Shown here: in pieces, positions 1-7,985 of the stretch
Position numbering within the stretch: the stretch's first letter is position 1
How the letters are laid out: each line of letters begins with the position of its first letter
Virus record (IMG/VR): IMGVR_UViG_3300023199_000021
Coordinates: 62,001-126,000 of that record
From: a virus
Length of the DNA: 64,000 bases
Reading direction: 5' to 3' (one strand)
Translations under genes and position numbers: made by a program
Notes under the pieces: generated by a model
Databases searched by the model: none
Told to the model about the DNA's origin: nothing
What the model saw: only the letters and a program-made list of their open reading frames with translations

Positions 1-10
1 TATGTAGAGT

Positions 11-484
11 TTGTTGGAAACAGAACAACCGCTCCGACTGGGTGCTACGTTTTTCACAATCAATGGATGGCAACTTTTAATCACAGACAATGTTAACTTT
101 TTTGGTAATATCTTCTCTGACGATTTTGATACGCCGTTCTCTACAGAGCAAGGTGTAAAACTAGCACAGGCTCAGGTATCTAACCTGATTGACAAAGTAG
201 CTCCGAATACAAGTGATTTGGTGCTTGCTGGCATTGTAACAACAGGCGATATTACAACTCAAACAACAACCCTGCAATCTAGCCTTCCTACAGGAGTGGT
301 CGCAGAACTAAATAACACACAATATGACGGTGTGCCATTCGGTGATATCATGGCGATATTGCTTTCAATGGCACAGGGACGAATCGTGGAATCAGCAAGT
401 GGCGTATTTGAATTCTATGCCCAAGACAATTCCGCTATACTTTACACACTAACGAAATCTGGCAATGAGAGAAATAGAAGCTAA
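11..484 (+). CDS. Virion protein, C-terminal part (tail-associated), apparent frameshift at its 5' end
   Basis: This is the end of a phage structural protein. The segment around INGWQL, followed by a GN...PF strand and a V...L.D strand, matches the C-terminal beta region of a family I know from tail/neck modules of many siphoviruses, where an NGW motif is followed by GN and PF motifs. The frame is closed by TAG at positions 5-7 and the only upstream start is TTG at 11. However, frame 1 from position 1 reads YVEFVGNRTTAPTG without a stop, and it would join naturally to ATFFTINGW if one base of the GGG at 40-42 were absent. I therefore think the gene begins upstream of the window and is frameshifted here, or carries a one-base sequence error. 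It ends with TAA overlapping the next ATG (TAATG). The exact function is unknown. Confidence 0.6.
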   Translation: MLETEQPLRLGATFFTINGWQLLITDNVNFFGNIFSDDFDTPFSTEQGVKLAQAQVSNLIDKVAPNTSDLVLAGIVTTGDITTQTTTLQSSLPTGVVAELNNTQYDGVPFGDIMAILLSMAQGRIVESASGVFEFYAQDNSAILYTLTKSGNERNRS

Positions 485-1080
485 TGGTTATTGGAACAGG
501 CTTGACCTCTATTTCAACGTATGGTTGGTTTACCGATCCTACGTTATCGGATAATCTTACACCCGTATCTACCTTCGGCTGGTATTATGTCGAGGGTGGT
601 AGTGGTGTTATTGCCGTTTCTGTTCCTTATTCTATTCCAGCAGAATACAAGGCACAGATAGAAAGAGACAACAATGTTCCAGTAGAAAGCTTACTAACAC
701 AGCTTTCATCGCTGGATATACCAGTCGAACACTTACAGGGTATTTCGGCATTTGATACACTCAGGGTTGAAGTTCTTGAAACTTCATTCGTGATTGCTTC
801 ACCGCAAATTCCTGTCGAGAACTTGGCTAGTATTTTAACAGAGAATCAAATCCCTGTTGAGATATTGGCTCCCGGTTTTGTTCTGGTTGCAGACAAAAGC
901 ATTCCGATTGAAATTGTCGGAGGCATCTTGTCTGATAACAATATTCCGATTGAAATAATTGGTGAAGAACAATTCTGGATACTCGACCCAAGAGGCGTAC
1001 TGTGGACTATTGAAGATTGTGGCATATTGTGGATTAGGGAAAATCATGGCAATAATTTATGGAACCTAGACGAGAGATAA
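484..1080 (+). CDS. Putative virion/fibre protein with 14-residue IPVE repeats
   Basis: A 198-residue protein of unknown function, translationally coupled to the preceding gene (TAATG). Residues 8-36 hold a duplicated strand (ISTYGWF and VSTFGWYY). From residue about 50 to 158 a four-residue motif, IPVE or a close variant (IPAE, VPVE, LRVE, IPIE), recurs at residues 51, 65, 79, 93, 109, 123, 140 and 154, so mostly every 14 residues. Such a period suggests a stacked beta or solenoid-like rod. The C-terminus is rich in W, I and L (ILDPRGVLWTI). Its place among small structural genes ahead of the tail tube suggests a minor virion protein or decoration/fibre subunit. That role is inferred from context only. 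Confidence 0.6.
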   Translation: MVIGTGLTSISTYGWFTDPTLSDNLTPVSTFGWYYVEGGSGVIAVSVPYSIPAEYKAQIERDNNVPVESLLTQLSSLDIPVEHLQGISAFDTLRVEVLETSFVIASPQIPVENLASILTENQIPVEILAPGFVLVADKSIPIEIVGGILSDNNIPIEIIGEEQFWILDPRGVLWTIEDCGILWIRENHGNNLWNLDER

Positions 1081-1083
1081 AAC

Positions 1084-1410
1084 ATGGGTGTAACAGCAAA
1101 TCAAGAATTATGCAAACAACCTTCCGAAAAAAGAAAATTTGGAATGGAGTTCGCTAGTTTAATGGATACCTCTGGCGGCGAAGTAATTTCAAGCATTGAC
1201 GCCGTTACTTCTGAGACAATTTCTGGTGGAGTATCAGATTTAACAATCACTTTACCTTCAATTGTCAATGGTGTAGCTACTAACAGCAGAGTTGAAGTGT
1301 GGATTGAAGCTGGAACAGCAGGCAATAGATACAGAATTGAAATCTTGGTCACAACTTCTGATGGTCAAATATTAGAAGGTGATGGAATTCTTAAAGTAAC
1401 AGATAGGTAA
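1084..1410 (+). CDS. Phage fiber-tail adaptor-like small virion protein
   Basis: A 108-residue protein. After a short N-terminus containing a K-P and F.M.F segment, it has the pattern of a small immunoglobulin-like domain seen in phage fiber-tail adaptor type proteins: an ISS..A strand, a V..W...GTAG..Y.I...VTTSDG region, and a final ..L.V strand (residues 70-107). The GTAG-Y-VTTS-G signature is the part I recognise. It starts 3 bases after the previous stop and is followed at the same spacing by the next gene, so it lies in the virion operon. The exact place in the particle is not shown by the sequence. Confidence 0.55.
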   Translation: MGVTANQELCKQPSEKRKFGMEFASLMDTSGGEVISSIDAVTSETISGGVSDLTITLPSIVNGVATNSRVEVWIEAGTAGNRYRIEILVTTSDGQILEGDGILKVTDR

Positions 1411-1413
1411 CAA

Positions 1414-1965
1414 ATGGCTACTTGGCAAAATACTAGTTTACTAATGCTTCGTACTATGCTAAATGATGCAGGTTGCGGAGAGGCTTCCTACAGCAACACC
1501 AGATTGGAGCAGTTGTTAATTACTGCTGCTTATTTTTTACCGGTCGATATCAATTTCGACAGCAATTATGTTGTTGATGTAGAACAAAACACAATAACTC
1601 CCGATCCTATTAGTCAAGCCGATGGTCCTGAGTTTGTTAACTTCATGGTCTTGAGAGCGGCGTGTATGGCTGATGAAGGCAATTTTAGAAATTCAGCACT
1701 TTTACAGGGAGTAAAAGCCAGATGTGGTCCTGCTGTATTAGAACTTGGTTCATACGGTCGATACTTGAAAGAATTGTTGACTGCTGGACCTTGTAAATCT
1801 TACGAAGACTTGAAAAATGAATACAACTTTAGCTACGAGGGAAGACGCATTATTCGTGCAGTTATGTCTCCGTTCGTATCTAACGATTTCTATCCACCTA
1901 TGGGTGGTGCTGGTAACGGACAACTCGATACTAGTAATCTTTGGAGAAACAGAAATTCCTATTAG
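1414..1965 (+). CDS. Hypothetical head-tail connector-region protein
   Basis: A 183-residue, mostly helical protein I do not recognise at family level. The first 90 residues look like an all-alpha connector-type fold (TSLLMLRTML, LEQLLITAAYFL, FVNFMVLRAACMADEG), reminiscent of gp6-like head completion proteins, where helices pack in a ring. The C-terminus is Gly/Asn-rich. The gene lies between the adaptor-like gene and a 67-residue protein, upstream of neck and tail-tube genes, which is where connector proteins usually lie. Assignment to the connector is inference from position and helical content. Confidence 0.5.
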   Translation: MATWQNTSLLMLRTMLNDAGCGEASYSNTRLEQLLITAAYFLPVDINFDSNYVVDVEQNTITPDPISQADGPEFVNFMVLRAACMADEGNFRNSALLQGVKARCGPAVLELGSYGRYLKELLTAGPCKSYEDLKNEYNFSYEGRRIIRAVMSPFVSNDFYPPMGGAGNGQLDTSNLWRNRNSY

Positions 1966-1975
1966 GAGATAAACA

Positions 1976-2179
1976 ATGTCCATTATATTTCAACCGAAAG
2001 CCGGATTGCCTAAACACGGAACAATTGTTGTTCAGGCTCCCGTTGGTTCAGGTTGGGCAGGTGCGAACTACAGAATTGATACTTATGTCACAAACCTGCC
2101 AGCTACAGGTGATGTAGACGCAACCTACAGTGGTAGATTTGACGACCCACGCTATTACACAGGTGATACTGCGAGCTAA
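1976..2179 (+). CDS. Small hypothetical virion-operon protein (67 aa)
   Basis: A 67-residue protein with a good ribosome site (aggag at 1965-1969) before its ATG at 1976. It is beta-rich and polar (IFQPKAGLPKHG, GSGWAGANYRIDTYV, DDPRYYTG) with no membrane segment or known motif. It follows the connector-like gene by 10 bases and precedes the next gene by 2 bases, so it is in the same transcript. Its function is unknown. A small capsid or neck accessory protein would fit the position. Confidence 0.5.
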   Translation: MSIIFQPKAGLPKHGTIVVQAPVGSGWAGANYRIDTYVTNLPATGDVDATYSGRFDDPRYYTGDTAS

Positions 2180-2181
2180 TA

Positions 2182-2706
2182 ATGAGCAATCCCTTTTCCG
2201 GTATAATCAACAACAACTTCAAGCAGTTGTTCACGAATGCTATTTCTGCATTACTTTATGATGATTCCTGTACTTTGCCATGCAAATTGTACTATGGTGC
2301 CACTAGATACGAAGATTGCGTGAATTGTGTTTATGATCCAATTGGTCAGAAGTCAGCAAACCGTTTTCAAGATGGTGGGCCTTCTCCGTTTCCGTTCGGA
2401 GGTATTTGCCCCATGTGTAATGGTGCCGGTAAAAGGTCAGTAGAAACTACAGAAGAAATCAACCTGATGGTGATTTTTGATCATGACCAGTTCATGAATC
2501 GTGGTACTGTGGCTGACCCTGCCGGGATGATTCAAACAGTAACATTCGCGTCAAATACACCCAAGCTAAAAAGAGCAAAAGAAATCGTGGTAGCAACAGA
2601 TATCACATCTTATGGTCGTCACAGATATGAACGAGTGACCGAACCACAACCCTGCGGTTTCAGAAGTGAAGATTTCGTTGAATGTCTTTGGAAGAAGTCT
2701 GGATAA
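2182..2706 (+). CDS. Hypothetical virion-operon protein with zinc-finger-like cysteine pairs
   Basis: A 174-residue protein. Two cysteine pairs stand out: C-V-N-C-V-Y-D near residue 47 and C-P-M-C-N-G-A-G about 33 residues later. Together they resemble a four-Cys zinc site of the DnaJ/rubredoxin-knuckle type. Further cysteines lie at TLPCKLYY and QPCGFR. The rest is beta-rich with a region (INLMVIFDH) seen in small phage head-tail joining proteins. It sits between the 67-residue protein and a tail-completion-like gene, and its stop overlaps the next ATG (TAATG at 2704-2708). Zinc binding and a connector role are inferences. Confidence 0.55.
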   Translation: MSNPFSGIINNNFKQLFTNAISALLYDDSCTLPCKLYYGATRYEDCVNCVYDPIGQKSANRFQDGGPSPFPFGGICPMCNGAGKRSVETTEEINLMVIFDHDQFMNRGTVADPAGMIQTVTFASNTPKLKRAKEIVVATDITSYGRHRYERVTEPQPCGFRSEDFVECLWKKSG

Positions 2707-3341
2707 TGACTATCAGAGCGAACATTGACTTACCGAATTTCAAGGCGGATTTTGAAAAGAAAATCCTGCGTGAGATAAAGACTGTAATCAATAAGGCTAT
2801 GCCTTCCATTGTCAATAAAATAAAGAGTAGACTAAAGGCAGAATTCGTTAGACTTGTAAAAGAGTCCGCAGAATATACAGCCTTAGTTTCTGGCGATTTG
2901 CGTGGTGAAATTGGTTTGCCTGACCCTACTGTTGTTGACACAGTAATAGATGCTTGGGCAGACGGTATACAAGTCACCTTCACAAAACGTGGTAAATTAG
3001 GTAGCATCGAGATAGGGATGATTCAGGCAGACTATGCCGACGTTTTATCTTTACCTGATGCTTCCTATGTGTATGCATCAAGAGATGGTAGTACTGTTAT
3101 CGAGTGGTTACGTTGGTTGCTTCTCGAAAGCACTTCGATAATCGTTGTTGGCTATGTTTTTGCTGCATCAAACCGAGGACGCACCGGATTAGGAATTATG
3201 GTAAACAGGAACGGTGGAGGTTGGCGTGTTCCTGCTCAATATGCTGGTACTGCCAATGATAACTTTGTGACTCGTGCTTTGGTGGATATCGAAAGAACGA
3301 TAGATATCATTGTGCGTCAAGAAATAACAAAAGGAATTTAA
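2706..3341 (+). CDS. Putative tail-completion / neck protein
   Basis: A 211-residue protein. The frame is open further upstream, but the ATG at 2706 overlaps the previous TAA and gives the usual coupled start. The N-terminal 60 residues are a long amphipathic, basic helix region (KADFEKKILREIKTV, SRLKAEFVRLV). A central block EWLRWLLLES..IIVVGY and a later block GRTGLGIMV....WRVP...AGT..DNF.TRAL..IE match a conserved arrangement I know from tail-completion or neck proteins of long-tailed phages. It would connect the head-proximal end of the tail tube to the head. Its position two genes ahead of the tail tube supports this. Confidence 0.6.
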   Translation: MTIRANIDLPNFKADFEKKILREIKTVINKAMPSIVNKIKSRLKAEFVRLVKESAEYTALVSGDLRGEIGLPDPTVVDTVIDAWADGIQVTFTKRGKLGSIEIGMIQADYADVLSLPDASYVYASRDGSTVIEWLRWLLLESTSIIVVGYVFAASNRGRTGLGIMVNRNGGGWRVPAQYAGTANDNFVTRALVDIERTIDIIVRQEITKGI

Positions 3342-3343
3342 TC

Positions 3344-4300
3344 ATGGCCCTAAACGACTATACAAGATTAAACAAACACGTTACTCAGTTAGGTCAAAGC
3401 TTACTAACCTCTCAAATAGAGAGTAATTTGAAAGCTTACTTTGACTGGGGCTTGCTAGAAGCTGGGGGCTTTTTCAACGTCTCAATGCCTACATCTGGAG
3501 CATGGGGTGGAACATTCGATCAACTGCGACTTGTCGATGATCCATCATATACTTTAGGTCAAGTTTGGGAGGGAAAGCGTAAAGATTGGGTTTGGGAAAC
3601 GGGACTTTCTTATCCAACCCAGCCTACAATGATCACTGGTGTAGTTGTAAATGGAACCTCCTATGGTACTGGCGATGCTAGTTTTGGACACCATTATAAT
3701 TACCCGTTAGGTAGAGTAGTATTTGATACTGCTAAAACGCCTAATAGTGTTGTGCAACTTGAATATGCTTATCGCAATGTTCAGGTGTACATAGCGGATC
3801 AAGCTCCGTGGTGGGACGAGCTTCAATATGACTCATTTAGAGTAGATGATCCTACTGTCGATGATGTTGGTTCTGGTAACTGGCAGATTTTGGCAAATCA
3901 TCGTGTTCAATTGCCCGCGATTGTTATCGAGGCAGTTCCTAGAAGAAGATTTCGCCCTTATCAACAGGGTAGTGTGAGCAACTTTGTTTACCAAGACGTT
4001 TTGTTTCACATACTAGCTGAATCTAGGTGGTGGCGTAATCAGCTTATTGATGCCGTTTCACTAGAAAAAGATAGAACTATTTGGTTGTTCGACAACAACA
4101 TGGTATCGAGTGGAGATTTGTATCCTCTTGATCATCGCGGAATGGTTGTGTCAAATCCTACTATGTATCCCATCTTAGTAGAATCCTATCGCTACAAGAT
4201 GGCCCGATTTTACGATATGGTCGTAACCGAAATGGAATCGCCAACAAGCAGATTACATCGAGGTACTGTAAGGGCCACTTTTGAGATAGTTATAGCATAA
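3344..4300 (+). CDS. Virion protein of the neck/tail region, family unresolved
   Basis: A 318-residue protein, starting 2 bases after the previous stop. It is rich in aromatic residues and beta structure: a DQLRLVDDPSYTLGQVWEG segment, a region RVVFDTAKTP..VVQLEYAYRNVQVY typical of a beta-sandwich with a D-T-P-type turn, and a C-terminal block PTMYPILVESYRYKMARFYD. I have seen similar proteins annotated only as virion structural proteins in long-tailed phages. Placed just before the tail tube, it may be a neck or tail-terminator component. No catalytic motif is visible. Confidence 0.55.
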   Translation: MALNDYTRLNKHVTQLGQSLLTSQIESNLKAYFDWGLLEAGGFFNVSMPTSGAWGGTFDQLRLVDDPSYTLGQVWEGKRKDWVWETGLSYPTQPTMITGVVVNGTSYGTGDASFGHHYNYPLGRVVFDTAKTPNSVVQLEYAYRNVQVYIADQAPWWDELQYDSFRVDDPTVDDVGSGNWQILANHRVQLPAIVIEAVPRRRFRPYQQGSVSNFVYQDVLFHILAESRWWRNQLIDAVSLEKDRTIWLFDNNMVSSGDLYPLDHRGMVVSNPTMYPILVESYRYKMARFYDMVVTEMESPTSRLHRGTVRATFEIVIA

Positions 4301-4362
4301 AATGCCACAAATGGTGTATTTAAAAACGAGGTTATACTTTTTCAATCTAGGAGAAAGAATAA

Positions 4363-5517
4363 ATGGCTAATAATAGAATTTACTACCCAATTCAGCAGGT
4401 AGCATTTCGTAAGCCGGGAACAACTGTATTCCGTGAAGCCCACGGTGTTCAGTCTATCTCCATTACGACTACCTTTAACTTAGAACAAGCATTCGAGTTG
4501 GGACAACTTGCTATATATGAAAACATCGAAGGTATTCCAGACATTGAAGTAACAATGAGTAAGATTTTGGATGGTTATCCACTTATATATACTCTAGCTT
4601 CTGCTTCTGATGCTGATGGTGGAACATTGGCAGGTCCAACTCTTGCTCAGCGTTCCTTGGCTGAAACAATCATGCAAATGGGTATTTGGTCCGAAACTGA
4701 TGAAGCCGTGAACGGCTCACCAATTACCTATGTGGAAATGTCAGGTCTGACAGTTTCTTCTGTAACTTACAACTTCCCATTGGAAGATAACTTTTCAGAA
4801 GATTTGACTCTGGCTGGTAACGTAAAGATTTGGGATACCTACAGCAATGGTACCTGTCCTGCTCCGTGGACACTAGCCGCAGCTACCGGTTCTCCGAACT
4901 TTGCATCCAACAACGATGCCCCGGTTGGTTCTGGTGGTGTTAACCGTCGTGAAAACATGATCTTCGCTACAACTAATGGTGAAGCAGGCGATGCTGACTA
5001 CACTCGTCTTCCCGGTGACATTTTTGGTGTTTCCGAAAGCGGTGTGAAGTCTAGTACCTGTCACGTAGCGTCTATCACTGTTTCTACTGACTTGGCTCGT
5101 GAAGACCTTTTCGAGCTAGGTGCTAAAAGTCCTTACGCTAAGACTGTTAACTTCCCTGTAGAAGTTACTTGCGATATTGAAGTAACCTCTATCTCAGGTG
5201 ATCAAGTTACAGCTATCGACGACTGTGGTGGTGCTGCCGCAGTATGTTCAACTGCTACCAACTTGAGCGACCGTATCATTCGTATCGCTACCTGTGAAGG
5301 AACTCGTATCTATCTTGGTGAGAAGAACAAGCTGGCCTCCGTATCTTACGGTGGTGGTGACGCTGGTGGTGGTAACGTAACAGTAACTTACTCTTACACA
5401 ACCTTCAACGACTTTACAGTTCTTCACTCAAATGACGATTTCAATGCAGATGGTCAAACTTGGTGGTCAACCCGTTCTGGATATTTAGGTCCAGCCGGTA
5501 CTACCCAAGATACCTAA
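4363..5517 (+). CDS. Major tail tube protein
   Basis: A 384-residue protein with the best ribosome site of the region (aggag at 4350-4354). Residues 1-90 hold the conserved tail-tube pattern: YPIQQVAF..PG......A.GVQS.......LEQ.FELGQLAIYENIEGIPD.EVT..K.LDG. This would be the subunit that polymerises into the inner tail tube around the tape measure. Residues 230-270 carry a second block, VSTDLAREDLFELGAKSPY followed by KTVNFPVEV, whose relative recurs on the other strand near 50.2 kb. The gene has its own upstream gap of 62 bases and a terminator-like hairpin behind it, consistent with high separate expression. No sheath gene lies next to it. Confidence 0.75.
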   Translation: MANNRIYYPIQQVAFRKPGTTVFREAHGVQSISITTTFNLEQAFELGQLAIYENIEGIPDIEVTMSKILDGYPLIYTLASASDADGGTLAGPTLAQRSLAETIMQMGIWSETDEAVNGSPITYVEMSGLTVSSVTYNFPLEDNFSEDLTLAGNVKIWDTYSNGTCPAPWTLAAATGSPNFASNNDAPVGSGGVNRRENMIFATTNGEAGDADYTRLPGDIFGVSESGVKSSTCHVASITVSTDLAREDLFELGAKSPYAKTVNFPVEVTCDIEVTSISGDQVTAIDDCGGAAAVCSTATNLSDRIIRIATCEGTRIYLGEKNKLASVSYGGGDAGGGNVTVTYSYTTFNDFTVLHSNDDFNADGQTWWSTRSGYLGPAGTTQDT

Positions 5518-5536
5518 TCAGATATTTGAACAAACA

Positions 5537-5574
5537 TAGGGTTGGGGGGGGGATTTCCCTCTAGCCCTTTTTGT
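5537..5574 (+). terminator. Intrinsic terminator-like element after the tail tube gene
   Basis: A G-rich left arm (AGGGTT followed by a run of nine G at 5544-5552) faces a C-rich right arm (CCCTCTAGCCCT) and is followed by five T. The G run could be miscounted. A terminator here would uncouple expression of the abundant tail tube from the downstream assembly genes. Confidence 0.5.
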
Positions 5575-5592
5575 TCTCTCAGGACTTTTAGG

Positions 5593-6657
5593 ATGGATAG
5601 TGCAAAAAAGCTCTCTATTTTGAATAGGATTATGACGGGGATGGTGTGTCTTGACATAAATAACACCGTCTACACACTGAATCCGCCCAACAAGCAACAA
5701 ATAGTTTTGGGTGAATTAGTGTATCGGAACACCCTCAACAATAGCAAGTACAACGATCTTATGACACGAGATCAAGCTGCTGCACTTCTACACAAGCGTC
5801 GTATCTGGACTACTGAAAATGATCAGCAGTACGAACAGCTTTCTAAAACTCTTGATGATTTAAAGGTTGAACTTTATCGTTCTCTTTATAATGATCGCAA
5901 AAAAGATCAGCTAAGAAAACGAATCAAACAAGTAACCAACGGTCTGCATAAAAGTCTAGAAAAGAAATACAGTCTAGACCATATGACTCTTGAGAACCAT
6001 GCTGAAACAACTAGAGATGAGTTTCTAGCCGCTATCTGTATCACAGACCCTCATGGTAATCCCGTATACACATACGACAATTACGATAAAAAGGGGAATT
6101 ATGTACTTCAAAGGTTCCTAAATTACCTGATGAAGAATATAATAACTGTAGAAGAATACAGAGAAATAGCTAGGGCAGACCCGTTTAGATCAATGTGGAT
6201 GATAGGTCAGGCAAGTGTTTTTGATGTTCCTTCTTGTCTACTTTCAATAGAGCAAAAATCTTTGATTATGTACTCTCGTATGTACGATAACGTATATGAG
6301 CATATGGAGAGGCCCTCAGACGAGGTTATTGAAGATGACGATATGCTTGACGGATGGTTTATCCAAGAGCGTCGTGAGGCCGACAAGGAACGCAAGAAGA
6401 AAGAAATCGACAAGCTTATGGAAGGTAAGGGTGCCAACAAGCATGGTGGTAATGGTGAATTGTTTGTTGTTGCTGAAACCCAAAAAGAAGCTGACAAGAT
6501 TCGACAGCTTAATGACCTTAACACAAACATGAAAATGAAACAAAGAGATCAGGCCCTTAGAGAAAAGGGTAGATTAGAAGAACATCAATTGCCAGATGTT
6601 CAACTGGAACTAAGAAACAAAGCTATGAGGCAAATAGCGGATAGAGGAAAGAAGTAA
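5593..6657 (+). CDS. Putative tail assembly protein (chaperone-like), paralogue of the gene at 6975
   Basis: A 354-residue, charged, helical protein. I place the start at the ATG at 5593 (MDSAKKLSI), preceded by agga at 5580-5583, rather than in the G-rich terminator region upstream. The first 60 residues are beta-like (VCLDINNTVYTLNPP). Residues about 70-160 have a coiled-coil-like block (RRIWTTEND..YEQLSKTLDDL, RKRIKQV) that aligns with a block in the protein at 6975-7901 (RKLWSDDREARYQALR). The C-terminal third is highly charged (ADKERKKKEIDKLMEGKG). In siphoviruses the one or two genes between tail tube and tape measure encode tail assembly chaperones, and that is the role inferred here. 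Confidence 0.6.
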   Translation: MDSAKKLSILNRIMTGMVCLDINNTVYTLNPPNKQQIVLGELVYRNTLNNSKYNDLMTRDQAAALLHKRRIWTTENDQQYEQLSKTLDDLKVELYRSLYNDRKKDQLRKRIKQVTNGLHKSLEKKYSLDHMTLENHAETTRDEFLAAICITDPHGNPVYTYDNYDKKGNYVLQRFLNYLMKNIITVEEYREIARADPFRSMWMIGQASVFDVPSCLLSIEQKSLIMYSRMYDNVYEHMERPSDEVIEDDDMLDGWFIQERREADKERKKKEIDKLMEGKGANKHGGNGELFVVAETQKEADKIRQLNDLNTNMKMKQRDQALREKGRLEEHQLPDVQLELRNKAMRQIADRGKK

Positions 6658-6658
6658 C

Positions 6659-6982
6659 ATGAATTCAAACTACAATGATTTCTCTAAGAAAAGATTGTTG
6701 AACAATCTAAAGAAGAAATTCAACACAACAATCATTGGTTCTCTGGCCGTGTTTGAAGAAATCTTTGGTCATCTGTGGGGACACGGACTGCCATATGACC
6801 AGCTAACCGATGAACAAAAAGAATTGCATCAGGCTTGGAAACAAGCTAGGACTAGAATTTTAGATTCCGGTAATTCGAATCTGAGAGCCGCACAAAGCGA
6901 ACTAGCTCAATATTCGTTCCATTGGAATCGCTATGTAACTCACTTTGAATTAAAGGGTAATCAGGAGAACGACAATGCCTAA
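6659..6982 (+). CDS. Small conserved tail-module protein
   Basis: A 107-residue helical protein starting directly after the preceding stop. It has a pattern I know as a conserved hypothetical in tail modules of large phages: DFSKKRLLNNLKKKFNTT, then SLAVFEEIFGHLWGHG with a LT-type turn, and Q.ELAQYSFHWNRY near the end. There is no membrane segment. It overlaps the next gene by 8 bases. The position among tail assembly genes upstream of the tape measure suggests a role in tape-measure folding or tail initiation, not shown directly by the sequence. Confidence 0.6.
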   Translation: MNSNYNDFSKKRLLNNLKKKFNTTIIGSLAVFEEIFGHLWGHGLPYDQLTDEQKELHQAWKQARTRILDSGNSNLRAAQSELAQYSFHWNRYVTHFELKGNQENDNA

Positions 6983-7901
6983 AGTTGACAAACTAGAAGA
7001 TCGTAGGGTATTCACTGTTGAAGGCAAAGGGTATGCAGTAAGAATGCCTACAATGCAGGAATTAGTAAAGGCTAATGAGCTTCGTAGAAAGACATTCAAC
7101 GAAGAACTGACAGCGGGAACTTTACTGCGTGACCAACTCGACGAAGAACTTCGTAAGAGAAAATTGTGGTCAGATGACCGTGAGGCCAGATATCAGGCAC
7201 TACGTCAAGAAGTAATTGACGCCGAATATCAACTGGCTCGTGGTGGTATTTCCTTGAAACAAGCCAAGGATATTGCCATTAGTATGAGGCGTAAGCGTCA
7301 AGAGATGGTAGAAATGTTGTCGTCTCGAACAGACCTAGACTCCAATACTTGTGAAGGTAAGGCTGATGCTATTCGCTTTAACTTTCTTTTTGCCAATTGC
7401 TTGGTGTATAATGATACGGAGGAACCTTACTTTAAGCAAGGTTTGAACGAATATATGCTCCGTCAAGAAGACCCTGTGGCATTGGTTGGAGCGAGTGAGT
7501 TCTTCTACCTTATCTCCGAGACAGATGATGTAGACTCCAAACTTCCAGAAAACAAATTTCTAAAGAAATATAAGTTTGCCAACGAGAACTACCATCTGGT
7601 AGATGAAAGTGGTCGTTTGGTAGACACTGACGGAAAACACATTGATGAAATGGGCAACTACATCAAGTGGATTTCTGATGAAGAATACGTAAAAGTGGAC
7701 GTTGATGGTCGTGAGATCGACGAGCAAGGCGAGTTCATTGTAGAGCATGAGCCTTTCCTAGATGATAGCGGTAAGCCCATCGACGAATCAATTTACGAAG
7801 AAAAAGAAGAAGAACCAGAGGCCGAAGAAGAAAAACCAAAGCCCAAAAGACGGACACGCAAAAAGGCTACTGCATCTAAAGGAAATGAAGACGCAGAATA
7901 A
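6975..7901 (+). CDS. Putative tail assembly protein (chaperone-like) with acidic/basic tail
   Basis: A 308-residue protein beginning inside the end of the previous gene. Residues 1-25 read as a small beta unit (RRVFTVEGKGYAVRMPTMQEL) of the type found in phage tail assembly chaperones. Residues 55-130 align with the protein at 5593-6657 (LW...R..Y..L, D..T.E..AD..R..FL.A.C). Residues 200-255 contain short repeats of the form D-x-x-G-R-x-V/I-D (DESGRLVDTDGK, DVDGREIDEQGE). The C-terminus switches from acidic (EEKEEEPEAEEE) to basic (KPKPKRRTRKK). It immediately precedes a terminator-like hairpin and the tape measure gene. Confidence 0.6.
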   Translation: MPKVDKLEDRRVFTVEGKGYAVRMPTMQELVKANELRRKTFNEELTAGTLLRDQLDEELRKRKLWSDDREARYQALRQEVIDAEYQLARGGISLKQAKDIAISMRRKRQEMVEMLSSRTDLDSNTCEGKADAIRFNFLFANCLVYNDTEEPYFKQGLNEYMLRQEDPVALVGASEFFYLISETDDVDSKLPENKFLKKYKFANENYHLVDESGRLVDTDGKHIDEMGNYIKWISDEEYVKVDVDGREIDEQGEFIVEHEPFLDDSGKPIDESIYEEKEEEPEAEEEKPKPKRRTRKKATASKGNEDAE

Positions 7902-7924
7902 TAGCCAACGGTGACATTTGGATA

Positions 7925-7967
7925 AGCGATCTATGTTGAATATTACTTTCAAGGTAGGTCGCTTTTT
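7925..7967 (+). terminator. Intrinsic terminator before the tape measure gene
   Basis: A stem of 10 pairs, two of them G-T: AGCGATCTAT at 7925-7934 and GTAGGTCGCT-like bases at 7954-7963. The stem is followed by TTTTT (7963-7967), with a 19-base loop. It separates the tail assembly genes from the tape measure gene, whose ATG follows 18 bases later. Confidence 0.7.
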
Positions 7968-7985
7968 GTTTATGAGGTAATATAG

